Below are positions 46,301 through 57,134 of a stretch of DNA of 64,000 nucleotides, piece by piece; the stretch's first letter is position 1; each line of letters starts with the position of its first letter. The notes beneath the pieces are model-generated. The model was not told the DNA's origin. It did no database searches and saw nothing but the letters and a program-made list of their open reading frames with translations. Source of the stretch: Batillaria attramentaria (taxonomy: Eukaryota > Mollusca > Gastropoda > Batillariidae); contig JACVVK020000373.1 of the NCBI GenBank assembly GCA_018292915.2, forward strand, positions 341,001-405,000, in the 5' to 3' direction. Both the position numbers and the translations under genes were made by a program.

Positions 46301-48539
46301 GTCAAGAAAACAGCCATCTCCATTTCAAGGAGCAATTACTTGATGTTAGGAAAACGCCCATCTCCATTTAAGGAGTGCACAATTGATGCAAAAAAACCGC
46401 CCATCTCCATTTCAAGGAGTGCATACCTGATGTCAGGTAATCATCCATCTCCATTCCAAGGAGTACACATTTGATGTCAGGAAAACACCAATCTCCATTT
46501 CAAAGAGTGCATAAATGACGTCAGGAACATCCCTGTCATGGGGTGCATAATTAATGTCCATCTCTGTTTAAAGGAGTAAATATCAAGAAAAGGTCAATCT
46601 CCTTTTGAAGGAAAGCACTTATCATGCCGCCTCCCCCCCCCCCCTTCGAGGAGTTCAAGAAATATCTATCACAAGTTCAATGAGAGCAATACTGATGTAA
46701 AGAAACCATACAATTCTGCTTCAAGGAGTACAGATATCAAGAACACTAAATCCCCATTCGAGGAGTGTGTGTGTGTGTGTCAAGGAAATGTCCATCACAC
46801 TTTCAAGGACTGCACAACTGATGACAAGAAAACGTCCATGTCCATTTCAGGCAGTGCATAATTGTTCAAGAAAACGTCTTTCTCCATTTCAAGGAGTGTC
46901 AGGAAAAACGCCCATCTCCTTTTCAAGGAGTGCATAAATGATGTCAGGAAAACATCCATCTCCATTTCAACGAGTACATATTTGATGCCAGTAAAACACC
47001 CATCTCCATCGCAAGGAGTGCAATATTGACGTCAAGGAAACGCCCGTATCTAAGGAGTGCATATGTCAAGGACATGCCAATCTCCATCACACGAAGTGCA
47101 GATGTCAAAACAACGCACACCCTGTAAGAGTGTAAGTGTCAAGAGGGTGCATCCTCCTCCTCCCTCCATCCCTCCCCATTTCAAGGCGTGAATACATCAA
47201 CGACACACCAATCTCCATCACAAGGAGCACATAACTGATGTCAAAAAACATCCATCTCCATTCAAAGAAGTGCGTAATTTATGTGTATCTCTGTGTAATG
47301 GAGTAAATGTCAGGAAAACGTCAATCTTATTTTGAAGAAAAGCATGTATCATGCCGCCCGCCCATCTCCATTTCAAGGAGGGTATAATTGTTCAAGAAAA
47401 CGTCTTTCTCCATTTCAGTTAGTGCATAACTGATGTCAGGAGAACGCTCATCTCCATTTTAAGGAGTGCATAATTGATGTGAGAAACACGTCCATCTCCC
47501 TGTCAAGAGGTGCATAATTAATGCCCATCTCTTTTTAAAAGGAGTGCATATCAAGAAAACTTGAGGGAAAGCACATATCTTACCCCCCCCCCCCCCCCGT
47601 GAGTAGTGTATGCGTCAAGAAAATGTCCATCACAATTTCAATGAGCACTAACTGATGTCAGGTAAACCTCCCATCTCTATTTCAATGAGAGCATAACTGA
47701 TGTCAACAAAGCGTCCATCTCTGCTTCAAGGAGTACAGATATCAAGAACACTAACCCCCCCCCCCCCCCCCACTTCGAAAAAGAGCATTCCATTTTAAGG
47801 ACTGCAGATGTGAAGAACAGGCATGTATCAAGAAAAAGTCAATCTCCACTTGAAGGAAAACACATACCATGCCCCCCCTCCCCCCCGCCCCCCAGGAGTG
47901 TGTGTGTGAAGAAAATGTCTATCACAATTTCGATGAGCACCAACTGATGTCAGGAAAACCTCCATCTCTATTTCAATGAGAGCATAACTGATGCCAAGAA
48001 ACCGTCCATCTCTGCTTCCAGGAGTACAGACATTAAAAAAAAGTACCCCCCCCCCTCCCCCCAGGGCACTCCATTTCAAGGACTGCTGATGTCAAGAACA
48101 GGCATGTCAAGGACACGTCTCCATTTTGAGGAGAACAAGAGAACGCACCCCGCTCCTCTCCCTTCAAAGGAGTGCATGTCAAGAACACGCCCATGTCTTT
48201 CTCAAGGAGAACAATGCCAAGAAAACGCCCCGCCCTCTCCATCACAAAGAATGCAAGTTTAAAGAACTCGTAATCTTCTTTTCAAGGACAGTACCCCCCC
48301 CCCCCCCAATCCATTTCGTAATGTGCAGGTCAAGAAAAGCCACTCCCATCCCCACCAGGTTTCATGCTAACTTTAAAAGAAACCCTAGGTGAGAACATAT
48401 TCGTCCATTTGAAAGTCAGGCCACTCTGAGCATTTGTTTGAAATGCTTCCGCTCTTAATGAACAAGCGAAGACAGTAACTGGTTTCATGTGCCATGACCC
48501 AATGCCTCCAGCGTACAATCAGTCCCCCCCCCCCCCCCA

Positions 48540-49150
48540 ATGTCTACAGAAAATAAACCTAATCAAAATCACGATCAATCAATAATGTCGGTCACCTTTC
48601 ACCATACTTTACAGTACAAATCTGTTACAACGCCAATTACACAAATCAGTGACACCACCAGTCACCTTACAGCACAGGCTAGTGACACAACCAATTACAC
48701 CACCAGTCACATTACACCACAAATCAGTGACACCACCAATTACAAAATCAGTGACACCACCAGTCACCTTACAGCACAGGTTAGTGATACAACCAATTCA
48801 ACCACCAGTCACATTACACCACAGATCAGTGACACCACCAGTCACCTTACAGCACAGGCTAGTGACAACCGATTACGAGTCACAATACACCACAAATCAG
48901 TGACATCACCAATTACACAAATCATTGACACCACCAGTCACCTTACAGCACAGGTTAGTGACACAACCAGTCACATTACACCACAAATCAGTGACACCAC
49001 CAATTACACAATCAGGGACACCACCAGTCACCATACAGCACAGGCTCGTGACACAACCAATTACACCACCAGTCACCATACAGCACAGGCTAGTGACACA
49101 ACCAGTTACACCACCAGTCACCAAAAGCACTAACCAGTTCAACCACCACT
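48540..49150 (+). repeat. Ser/Thr-codon-rich minisatellite (units 33 and 45 bp)
   Basis: Alternating blocks CACCACCAGTCACCTTACAG and CACAACCAATTACACCACCA repeat about a dozen times. All units are multiples of three, so one plus-strand frame stays open for 197 codons (48540-49133) reading SDTTSHLTAQA and SDTTNYTTSHITPQI alternately. There is no signal peptide, and the frame begins in a poly-C region. I call it a repeat rather than a gene. Confidence 0.85.
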
Positions 49151-49405
49151 CACCCTACAACACTCCAGCTCTTTAATTATGCCACAGTGACTAGTAATTA
49201 AAAAAATCCTGCCATGTATCCTCTCTCTTGGCAGTTTCAAGTCAAAACTAAATCACACAACCCACCCGTCATCCAGCTCAGTAGCTTCAGCTGATGACAC
49301 TGTATGGTGCTTTGGGGTCTAAGTGTTAGCTAGTCTACATCAAGATGTATAATGGTCCATGGCTTTAGCAAACCTGCTGCATGTGTTGGAGGACTAGATT
49401 TCTAC

Positions 49406-49536
49406 CGGTAATCAAATTATGAGTAAAAGGATATGGCGAGCACACTGGACTCTCATCATCATCAACAGCAGGCGGCAAGCAAAAACTTGAAGACTGTTCG
49501 TGGATACAGCAAATCATGGCAGTCCCTCCTCTATGC
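49406..49536 (-). CDS. Exon-like segment D, hypothetical
   Basis: An acceptor TTCTCTTTCCCCAG and a donor ACCG|GTAGAA bound an open frame containing FCLPPAVDDDESPVCSPYPF. It ends in phase 1 after ...LITG. It resembles segment B (51034-51108; LPLAADEDGLICLPYS), which also ends in phase 1. The protein is not recognised. Confidence 0.3.
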
Positions 49537-49744
49537 CTGGGGAAAGAGAACATGTATGTGCAAGGTATGTTTAATTATAAGCTACCAGTCCACAGCTCAG
49601 AATGAAGAATGGAAGACCAATACTCACATTTCACTTAGACTAGTATCAGAATTGTTCAGAAGTATAAGCAATACATGCATTATGAATTCCTACAAATATT
49701 TCAACTGTAAAGTGCAGGTTTCATATTCACCAAAATATGGAACA

Positions 49745-49863
49745 CTACAATTGTTTATAAATATAAATAAATAATTTTATAAGAGAAAGGATATATGGCC
49801 AAATTCTGAGATCTCTCTGAACTGTTCTTGGGGAACCACCAGGTACGACCTCCGTCAGCAAGT
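49745..49863 (-). CDS. Exon-like segment C, hypothetical
   Basis: A good acceptor TTTTTCAACAG opens a frame reading DLLTEVVPGGSPRTVQRDLR (first codon shared with the phase-1 end of segment B). No donor follows before the stop at 49745, so this would be a terminal exon or part of a decayed gene. Confidence 0.28.
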
Positions 49864-49945
49864 CTGTTGAAAAAGAAAATGCAGCCCTCATACAATGCAC
49901 CACAAGACTACACACAACTACAATAAACATCAGAGAAAGAGGCAA

Positions 49946-49999
49946 TTAGTTAGTTAGGGCTTAACACCGCACAAGCAACAAAGGCTAATTTGCGGCCAA
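49946..49999. repeat. Fragment of the GCGGCGTTAA hairpin family
   Basis: TTAGTTAGGGCTTAACACCG then CACAAGCAACAAAGGCTAAT TTGCGGCC matches one arm of the 26871-26965 hairpin. Confidence 0.65.
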
Positions 50000-50098
50000 A
50001 GAGAGACTGATCAGAGGATTTATGGTTATAAAATATTTCACATGAGGATGGTGCTTACACACCCCAATCAATAAATAAACTAGAGGAGCAAAGCCTCC

Positions 50099-50935
50099 TT
50101 GGCTCACTTGTGAGATAGGTCAAGGTCATTCAAAAGAGCTGTAATGACCTTGACCTTGACCTTGAGTCAAGGTCACTCAAATGGGTATGTCTGCATAGGT
50201 CTCTTTGCTGTGCCTTGTTTGGTGCCTCTGCTGTTTGTTGTTTCCAAGTAAATGCTAACGTTAAAGTCTCCGCAAAAATCTTGAATGGCCTTGACCTTGA
50301 CTCAAGGAAATTGAATACAAATATGCCAGTTCAGGTTTTGTCAATGAATGTCTATCATCATGAAACGTTTGATGCCTCTGGTACCACTACATTCTGAGAA
50401 AATGGCAATTTTAATTTCCAATGAGACAGCTTTAACGACCTTGACATTCAGACATGGTATGTTTTGAAAGGTCTTATGGCTGTCTATCAGCGTGCCATGT
50501 TTGGTGCGTCTGCTGTTCATTGTTTCTGAGAAAATGCCAATGTTAAGGTTTTGGAAGGTTTTCCACAAAACAGCTTGCATGGCCTTGACCTTGACTCCAA
50601 GTCACTGAATACAGGCATGTCAGTAAAGGTGTTGTCAATATTTATCATCATGCAAAGTTTGATGTCTCTGGCTTTTCTAAATTCTGAGAAAATGCCAATG
50701 TAAAATTTCCAAACAGACATCTTTAGTGACCTTGACCTTGGGTCAAGGTCAATCACTATGATATGCTTTGAAAGGTCTTATAGCTGTCTATCAGCTTGCC
50801 AAGTTTGGTGCCTCTGCTGCTCATTGTTTCTGAGAAAATGCCAATGTAAAGGTTTACTGCGGACACACAGACAGACACACACACAGACGACGGAGGATTA
50901 TTACATAGACTCACTTTGTTACACAAGTGAGCCAA
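50099..50935. mobile_element. 837-bp element with 14-bp terminal inverted repeats and repeated TCAAGGTCA sites
   Basis: TTGGCTCACTTGTG (50099-50112) and CACAAGTGAGCCAA (50922-50935) are perfect inverted ends. The interior is about three diverged sub-units of roughly 300 bp, each with TGACCTTGACCTTGA next to TCAAGGTCA, then TTTGGTGCCTCTGCTG and TCTGAGAAAATGCCAATG. No transposase frame is present, so it is a non-autonomous DNA element or a repeat of unknown class. It falls between exon-like segments B and C. A related truncated copy is at 54950-55625. Confidence 0.75.
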
Positions 50936-51033
50936 AAACAATAATTCACATTTAAAAAAAAAAAATCCTGTTGAACACAATATGATTTTTACTTTTGTTG
51001 GATGAATTATATTTTTAATGAAATTATGCACAC

Positions 51034-51108
51034 CGGGTAAGAGGCTATAAGGCAGGCAAATAAGACCGTCTTCATCAGCAGCAAGTGGCAAATCTGCCAG
51101 AGTCGCAT
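51034..51108 (-). CDS. Exon-like segment B, hypothetical
   Basis: An acceptor ATGTTTCAG and a donor CCCG|GTGTGC bound a 75-nt phase 1-1 segment reading ATLADLPLAADEDGLICLPY SLLP. It joins segment C in frame (G|AC). It does not join segment A in frame, which argues for a missing exon or against the model. Confidence 0.3.
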
Positions 51109-51308
51109 CTGAAACATACTCAAATGATATTAAACCTATGTCACACAGTACATATATATGCTCAATAAAGGTATGCTTTAAGGATACTGCGGTTTAAATG
51201 GCATATTACTGAGAAACTACTGCATCAAACAACCACATAACAATTGTCAATAGGTTTTAAAAAGCATACATGCACTAAACGCAAATAAGTGAACTAGGCG
51301 CTATATAC

Positions 51309-51398
51309 CAGTTCTCCCAGAGACTTGGTGCAACGTGCGTCAGGGACTTCATTTCGCTCTGTCATTGTGTCGCACGGGCTGGTGGAATTTTCAGTCAT
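51309..51398 (-). CDS. Exon-like segment A, hypothetical
   Basis: A CCCAG|ATG acceptor and an AACTG|GTATAT donor bound 30 open codons reading MTENSTSPCDTMTERNEVPD and then ARCTKSLGEL. The other two frames stop at once. It could be a first coding exon. The protein is not recognised. Confidence 0.3.
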
Positions 51399-51683
51399 CT
51401 GGGCATAAAAAAAACCCAAACATGTAGTGCAGACGTAACTGAGAGGGTAACACAGATGAAATAGAGACTACGTAGCCAACTATTAACCACTGGCAGCACA
51501 ACCATGACTGAAAGAGTAAATTACAAGAAAAACACAAGGGAACCAGCTCGTATCAAACAGGCTGCAAGAAAAGTAGAAATGGAAATTTAATGGAAGGTGC
51601 CCCTGGTAACAATATCCCTGGGATATAGTGACTTGAAAAGGTGACGAACACAGAACCTCCTCATGCACTGATACAGAGAGAGA

Positions 51684-51693
51684 GAGAGTATGT

Positions 51694-51763
<70 letters not shown>

Positions 51764-51797
51764 AAGGGGGGGGGAGAGGGGGGAGAGAGAGAGAGCT
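51684..51797. repeat. (GT)n(GA)n microsatellite
   Basis: (GT)~29 at 51690-51747, then GA and G-rich runs to 51797. Confidence 0.95.
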
Positions 51798-52025
51798 TTT
51801 CCACCAGGTATGGGTGACACCTATCACCTGATGTACCGGGACGTGGTACCCTGTGGAGCTCTTCAAAAGAAAGGTGTTGAACATCACCTGCACTGAACAG
51901 AACCCTTCAGGATGAAGACCAGGTGGCATGAAATGAATCAAGTAGAATCGGTCGAACGAAACAACCCTCAGATGATTCATCAGAGGTTAAACGTTCACCA
52001 GTGTCATGACTTTTGTTCGACTACT

Positions 52026-52170
52026 GGCCCTAAAAAGGCTTGACAGGGCCTGTGTGGTACAGACACTGAAACAACCTGGAAGAGACAGGTTAGTGATGGG
52101 ACCCTAAGAAGGTATGGCAGGGCCTGTGTGAAACAAACATTGGAATAACCTTGCAGAGACAAGTTAGAGA
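52026..52170. repeat. Two tandem copies of a 72-bp repeat
   Basis: CCTAA..AAGG, CAGGGCCTGTGTG, AACCT and AGAGACA.GTTAG.GATGGG occur twice in a row. A more distant relative (GACAGGGCCCGTGTGCACCA) is at about 59700-59760. Confidence 0.65.
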
Positions 52171-53160
52171 TGGGGTGCAGCGCATATGGGTTTTCATGAA
52201 CACTGGGAAATCACCTTGAACTGAACTGACCTCCTGTAAGAGAGTTGCAGAATGCAAACTTTAAGTGAACGATTTGATGGCGGTAGAAACGAGAGAGTAG
52301 GGACAGAGTGCAGAAATCAGTGACTGGTGTCAGAACCTGTCACTCCAAGCCCGAACGCCTGAGATACTCTGCTTCTCAGCGCAACAGCCCAAGCCATCTA
52401 ATGAAGGTTCTCCATAACCATATACCTGTACCAGAACCATTCTCAACGAAGTGGAGTTAACCCAATGCTGCAGATGATTTGACTGCCAGCAGTGCTTATT
52501 GGTGACTACCTGTAATGGTTGAACATGCTGTGTGCACTACTACATGTACTGATACTACTTCTGCTATCAACTCATGTAGTGCTTGAGCTTGCAAGATAAA
52601 CCTTACAATTGAAAAAAAAGCACACTGAACCATAAAAAACAGCATTTGAACAGTCAAGTATGCAGCAGAAACTGCTTATAAAGGATGACAGATGCACTCT
52701 CTCGGGCACAGATGAGCACAGAGTTACATGGCATGGCATTTTGCAATCACAAATGATATATCAAAGAACCTAATTTTCTACACTGGAGTGCTGGCATGAC
52801 GTCCAGTGCTGGCGCATGGAAATTCGCATGCATTCCACAATAGACTTCACTCGGCAAGCCCCAGTGCCAAAGCCCTGCCCATTTATTCAGCTGTGTATTG
52901 GTAATTCACTGTACGCCCATGAAGTCATTTTATATAAAAGGGGGCGATTTCAAGATGAATGAGACTGACATTATGGTCTTCCCTCAAATGACATCAATGG
53001 ACTTACTGCTTTCTGTAAACAGTCATATCGAATGACACATGCTTCCCTTTCTCTTAGTAGTTTTGTTTGGCAATAAAGTTTGCTCGACCATGTCACATGT
53101 TCTCACTATCACTATGCCACGGCACACGATTGGCTGAACTCTGGGGGCTTGCCCCTTTTG
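52171..53160. other. No gene recognised
   Basis: No open frame, RNA gene or repeat could be supported in this AT-rich stretch. Confidence 0.45.
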
Positions 53161-53169
53161 ATTAGTAGA

Positions 53170-54915
53170 AGTGACGTCTATTACATGTATATATGCACAA
53201 ACCAGCAAACAGAGAAGCAGAGTTCATGCTGCCACTATCATTACAATGGCTAATCACCGAGAAATGACCAGTATGCCAGTTTTGAACCACACATAATTAA
53301 ACACACTCGAACATGTATGCAAAACTCTTGTGTGCATCTGCAAGTGAAGGCATACACATGAGTGGATCTGCTGACTATAAAAAAACAAAAAAAACAAAAC
53401 AAAACAAAAAAATATGCGATCTCTGAATTACCTGATGGTACACAAAAAAGGAAAACACCTAGTGTCCGTAATTCAAATCAGACAGCGAAATCAAAATCAG
53501 AGAAATGTGACAGAATTAAGAAGGGATTCAAAGTAACACAAACCATTCACCTTTGTTCACTTTTTTCTTTTTCTTCTTTTTTTCAAAAAAACATCTCTTG
53601 AATTGCATCTCTTTATCCTATTTTTGTTTTCTTCCTCTATTTTTTTTCTTTCTTTTTCCTTTCTTTTGTCTATTTTTTTCTTTCTTTTCTTTCATGTTGT
53701 TTTTCCTTTTCTTGTCTTTCATGTTGTCTTTCTTTTTTCTTTCATTTTTTCCCCTATTTCTATTTTACATTTTCTACTTCTTGTTGTCCATAACATGTAT
53801 ATAGTATATGCACAACAACCAGAGAGAAGTACAGTTCATGGTGCCACTATCATTACAATGGACACTCACCGAGAAATGACCAGTATGCCAATTTTGAACC
53901 ATGCATAATTGTAACACACTCGAACATGCAAAACTCTTGTGTGCCTCTGCAGGATAAGGTATACACATTAGTGCATCTGCTGACTTAAAAACAACCCCCC
54001 CCCCCCCAAAAAAAAAAACAAAAAAAAAAACACTGTGTGATCTCTGAATAACAAGGATACACCTAGTGTCAGTAATTCTAATCAGACAGTGGAATCAAAG
54101 TCAGAGAAATGTGACAGAATGAAGAAGGGATTCAAAGTAACACAAACCATTCATCTGTGTTCACTTTTTCTTTCTTATTTTTAAAAAAATTTTTTTTAAA
54201 CACATCTTTTGTCTTGCATCTTTTCATCCTTTTTTTTTTTCTATTTCTTTCTTTCATTTTTTCCCTTCTTTTCCTCTCCTTTTTCTCCCTCTTTCTATGT
54301 TATATTTTCTACTTGTTGTCTAGTACATGTATATATGCACAACAAACCAGCAGACAGACAGAAGCAGAGTTCATGCTGCTACTATCATTACAATGGGTAA
54401 TCACTGAGAAATGACCAGTATGCCAATTTTGAACCACACATAATTACATGTATAACACACTCGAACATGCAAAAATCTTGTGTGCCTCTGCAGGTGAAGG
54501 CACACACATGAAGACATCTGCTGTCTGAAAAAAAAAAATACTGTGATCTCTGAAGTACATAATGGTACACAAAAAAAGCATTCACCTAGTGTCAGTAATA
54601 GTAATCAGATAGTGGAATTTAAAAAATCAGAGAAATGTGACAGTCTTCACTTTTTTCTTTGTCTTTTTTTTTTAAACAGCTTTTGTCTTGTATCTTTTTA
54701 TCCTTTTTTTTCCCCCTTTCTCCATTTCTTTTTCCTTTCTTGCATTTTTTTCTTCTTCTTTTTCTCTCTTTTCTTCGCTGTTTTTCTTTTATATTTTCTG
54801 CTTTTTCCCCCTCTTTTTCCTTTTTCTTTTCTTTCATGTTTTTTCCTCTTTATTTTTCTCTTTCTTTTTTTTTCTCTGTTCTTATTTTGTATTTTCTACT
54901 TTTTTTTGTTCTTGT
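53170..54915. repeat. Tandem triplication (531- and 613-bp steps) with polypyrimidine tracts
   Basis: The block TGTATATATGCACAA through CAGAGTTCATGCTGCCACTA, GAGAAATGACCAGTATGCCA, CTCGAACATG, TGCATCTGC, a poly-A, GTGTCNGTAAT and AAATCAGAGAAATGTGACAG occurs three times, starting near 53190, 53803 and 54334. Each copy ends in a pure T/C tract of 150-270 bp (53550-53780, 54160-54310, 54645-54915). Confidence 0.88.
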
Positions 54916-54949
54916 CTGAACGACGACGAAAAAAAAAAAAAAAAAAAAA

Positions 54950-55625
54950 GAGGCAAAAGCCTCCATGGCTCCCTTGTGACACAGGTCAAGGTCATTCACA
55001 AGAGTATGTTTGTAAAGCTCTATCACTATCCATTGTCATGCCAAGTAAAGTGTCTCTGGAGCTCTGAGTTCATGGCAATATTACAATTTTCCCCGAAACA
55101 GTTTGTATGGCCTCGACCTTTGGTCAAAGCCATTCAAATGAGATCTCATCAATGTCTATCATTATGCCAAGTTTGATGCCTCTAGTATTTGTAGTTCCTC
55201 TGAAAACAGTAATGTTAAAATTCACAACAGCCAGCTTTAATGGCCTTGACCTTCAGTCAAGGTCATTCAGAAAGGTAGGTCTCATTGCTGTCTATCATCA
55301 TACCTCGTTTGGTGCCTCTACTGTTTGTTGTTTTGGAGAAAATGCCAAGGTTAAAGTTTCCCAAAAAAACGCTTGCATGACCTTGACCTTGACTAAAAGT
55401 CACTGAACACAGGTATGTCTGTAAAGGTGCTAATGTCAACCATCGCACATACAGTTTGATGCTTTTGATTCTTCTGGATTCTGAGAAAATGCAAATGTAA
55501 ATTTTCCCAACAGACTGTTTTAATGACCTTGACCTTGAGTCAAGGTCATTGAAGGTGGTATGTGTGCATAGGTCGTTTCACTGTCTATCGGCACACCAGG
55601 TTTGGCACCTGCACGAGCTAATTTT
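54950..55625. mobile_element. Second copy of the TCAAGGTCA-rich element, truncated
   Basis: It starts AGGCAAAAGCCTCCATGGCT, like the left end at 50088, and repeats the TGACCTTGACCTTGAGTCAA modules at about 55243, 55378 and 55525. The right terminal repeat is missing. It follows an A20 run at 54929-54950. Confidence 0.72.
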
Positions 55626-56117
55626 ATTCTTTGTTCAGTAATTAATTTTGACGTCTACTAGTATCTGCTATACGAAAGCATCATCCACTCAGCGTCTACA
55701 TGGCTATCAGTGGACAATGGAGAGAAAAAAAAAGGGGGGGGGGGGGGGGCCGGGGGAGGGTACGGGGGGGGGGGGGGGTACGTGTTTGACACAGGAGAAT
55801 TTCACGACAGGGACAAATCGGATTTACTTGTGTGGTTTGACCATTTCGCGAGCGCCGGATTATTTTGAAATGTTTGGATAAAAATCGACTCAGCGTTTGG
55901 ATAACTTCAGAAAGGTAAGACATCAACGCAGTTACTTTGGAACTTGCTTGTTCTCGAAAGATCTGCTTCACACGTGCGCAGGAAAAGCCAGTAGAAAGGA
56001 AGGAAAGGAAAATAAGGTAATGAAGGCGGAACTTGAAGAAGGAAAGGGTAACGGACGGAAGGCAGAAAACAAGAAACTTGCGCAGTGTCTGTTTTGACAC
56101 AATCTCGGCCTTTAGCA
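55626..56117. other. No gene recognised; G-rich tract
   Basis: G runs of 8-10 bases at 55735-55780. A donor-like AGAAAG|GTAAGA at about 55914 on the plus strand could mark an exon end, but no coding frame supports it. Confidence 0.4.
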
Positions 56118-56262
56118 GCTTTCTAGAGCCTTGAACATCTCACTGATGTTCATTGGTCGGGAGACTAACCAAACCAAGCCGCCGAGTTGCTCCGGTGGTT
56201 TTTGAGTGGCGCCTTTCTTCTCAAGGACCCCCACTACTTGTCATCCCGCCAAACACAACAGA
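56118..56262 (+). repeat. Dispersed repeat, copy 1 (pair with 56600-56750)
   Basis: CATTGGTCGGGAGACTAACC, CCGCCGAGTTGCTCCGGTGG, TTTGAGTGGCGCC and CCACTACTTGTCATCC are matched in order by the segment at 56600-56750, about 480 bp away. Confidence 0.7.
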
Positions 56263-56282
56263 CTACCAACATTCGCAGCTCA

Positions 56283-56560
56283 TAAAAAAAGAGTAAATAA
56301 ATAAACGAAAATAAATAAATAAATAAATAAATAAACGAAAATAAATAAATAAATAAACGAAAAAATAAATAAGCGAAAATAAATAAATTAAAAAACCGCA
56401 AATAAATAAATAAATAAACATAAATAAATAAACGAAATACATATCGAAATAAAAATGAATGAATGAATCAATCAATCAATAAATAAATAATCGAAAATAA
56501 ATACAGGTAAAGAAAATAAGTGAACGAAAATAAATAAATAAATAGATACAAAAATAAAGC
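56283..56560. repeat. (TAAA)n microsatellite with CGAAAATAAA interruptions
   Basis: AAATAAATAAACGAAAATAA-type sequence of about 280 bp. A shorter tract is at 56800-56845. Confidence 0.95.
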
Positions 56561-56599
56561 TGCGCACCAGGTGTTTATCATATGTATATATAGGCACGT

Positions 56600-56750
56600 G
56601 CACAGGTCTTCAACACATCAACATGACGTCAGTTTCACTGGTCAGGAGACTACCATCCGAAGAAAACCCCGCACTGCTGCCGAGTTACTCCGCTGGTGTT
56701 TGAGTGGTGCCCTCCACGTCACCACCTACTGGTCATCCTGCCTACGTCAT
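56600..56750 (+). repeat. Dispersed repeat, copy 2
   Basis: Partner of 56118-56262: CACTGGTCAGGAGACTACCA, CTGCCGAGTTACTCCGCTGG, TTTGAGTGGTGCC and CACCTACTGGTCATCC. Confidence 0.7.
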
Positions 56751-56814
56751 TTGTGAGTGTGAGACCATCAGCATGATCAGCTGATGAATAAGGTAAAAGA
56801 AATAAATAAATGAA

Positions 56815-56845
<31 letters not shown>

Positions 56846-57134
56846 GAACAGCTGGTGTGAACAGTGTGCACGTGCCTTTCTCAGTGGTTATTCCACATTT
56901 CGGCCCAGATTGTTTTTGTTTTTTGTTTTTTTTTTTTGCTGCAAAATTTGAAACATCATTCAGATTGTTCTGAGATTTCTTTTGAGAAGTAAGCAAGCTC
57001 CATATGAGTCTAGCCATCTGCACGGCAATTATCGTTTATCTAAGTGGGGGTTATACTTACCTAGGTCAAACCATACAATACCCATCAAAAATGATTTCAA
57101 TGAAACGGACAGTCCGTTTAAATTTTGATGTAAA

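Larger units (their letters stand above)
24445..48350. repeat. 24-kb satellite array, unit about 44 bp with higher-order modules
   Basis: The core CATCTCCATTTCAAGGAGTG recurs throughout, followed by about 25 variable bases in three common flavours: GCATAACTGATGTCAGGAAA, ACATATTTGATGTCAGGAAA and GCACAATTGATGCCAAGAAA. Full units are typically 44 bp. With 44 = 2 modulo 3, each frame recurs every three units (132 bp), which explains the periodic short open frames such as LKWRWAFPDIKYVLLEMEMG on the minus strand; these are not genes. The core contains the imperfect palindrome CTCC-ATTTCAA-GGAG. Larger modules alternate two non-core blocks: a GAAGGAAAGCACGTATCATG block with poly-C and (CA)n, and a CTACCTCTTACCTGTAAGG block with CCTCCCTCCACCCC. 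The left part is diverged and holds transposons; the right part is cleaner. Confidence 0.95.

Noticed and set aside
30400..48350. Many 60-110-codon open frames on both strands in the satellite (for example LKWRWAFPDIKYVLLEMEMG)
   Set aside because: They follow the 44-bp repeat with a 132-bp codon period, appear on both strands and lack splice signals or conserved starts. They are shadows of the satellite, not a protein family.
24445..48350. CRISPR-like look of a constant 19-20-bp core with about 25-bp variable parts
   Set aside because: The host is a eukaryote, the variable parts are only three recurring flavours with point changes, and no cas gene exists. It is a diverged tandem satellite.
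53550..55000. Phe/Ser/Leu-rich open frames resembling membrane proteins
   Set aside because: They arise from T/C-only tracts in the triplicated repeat. There is no start context or conservation.
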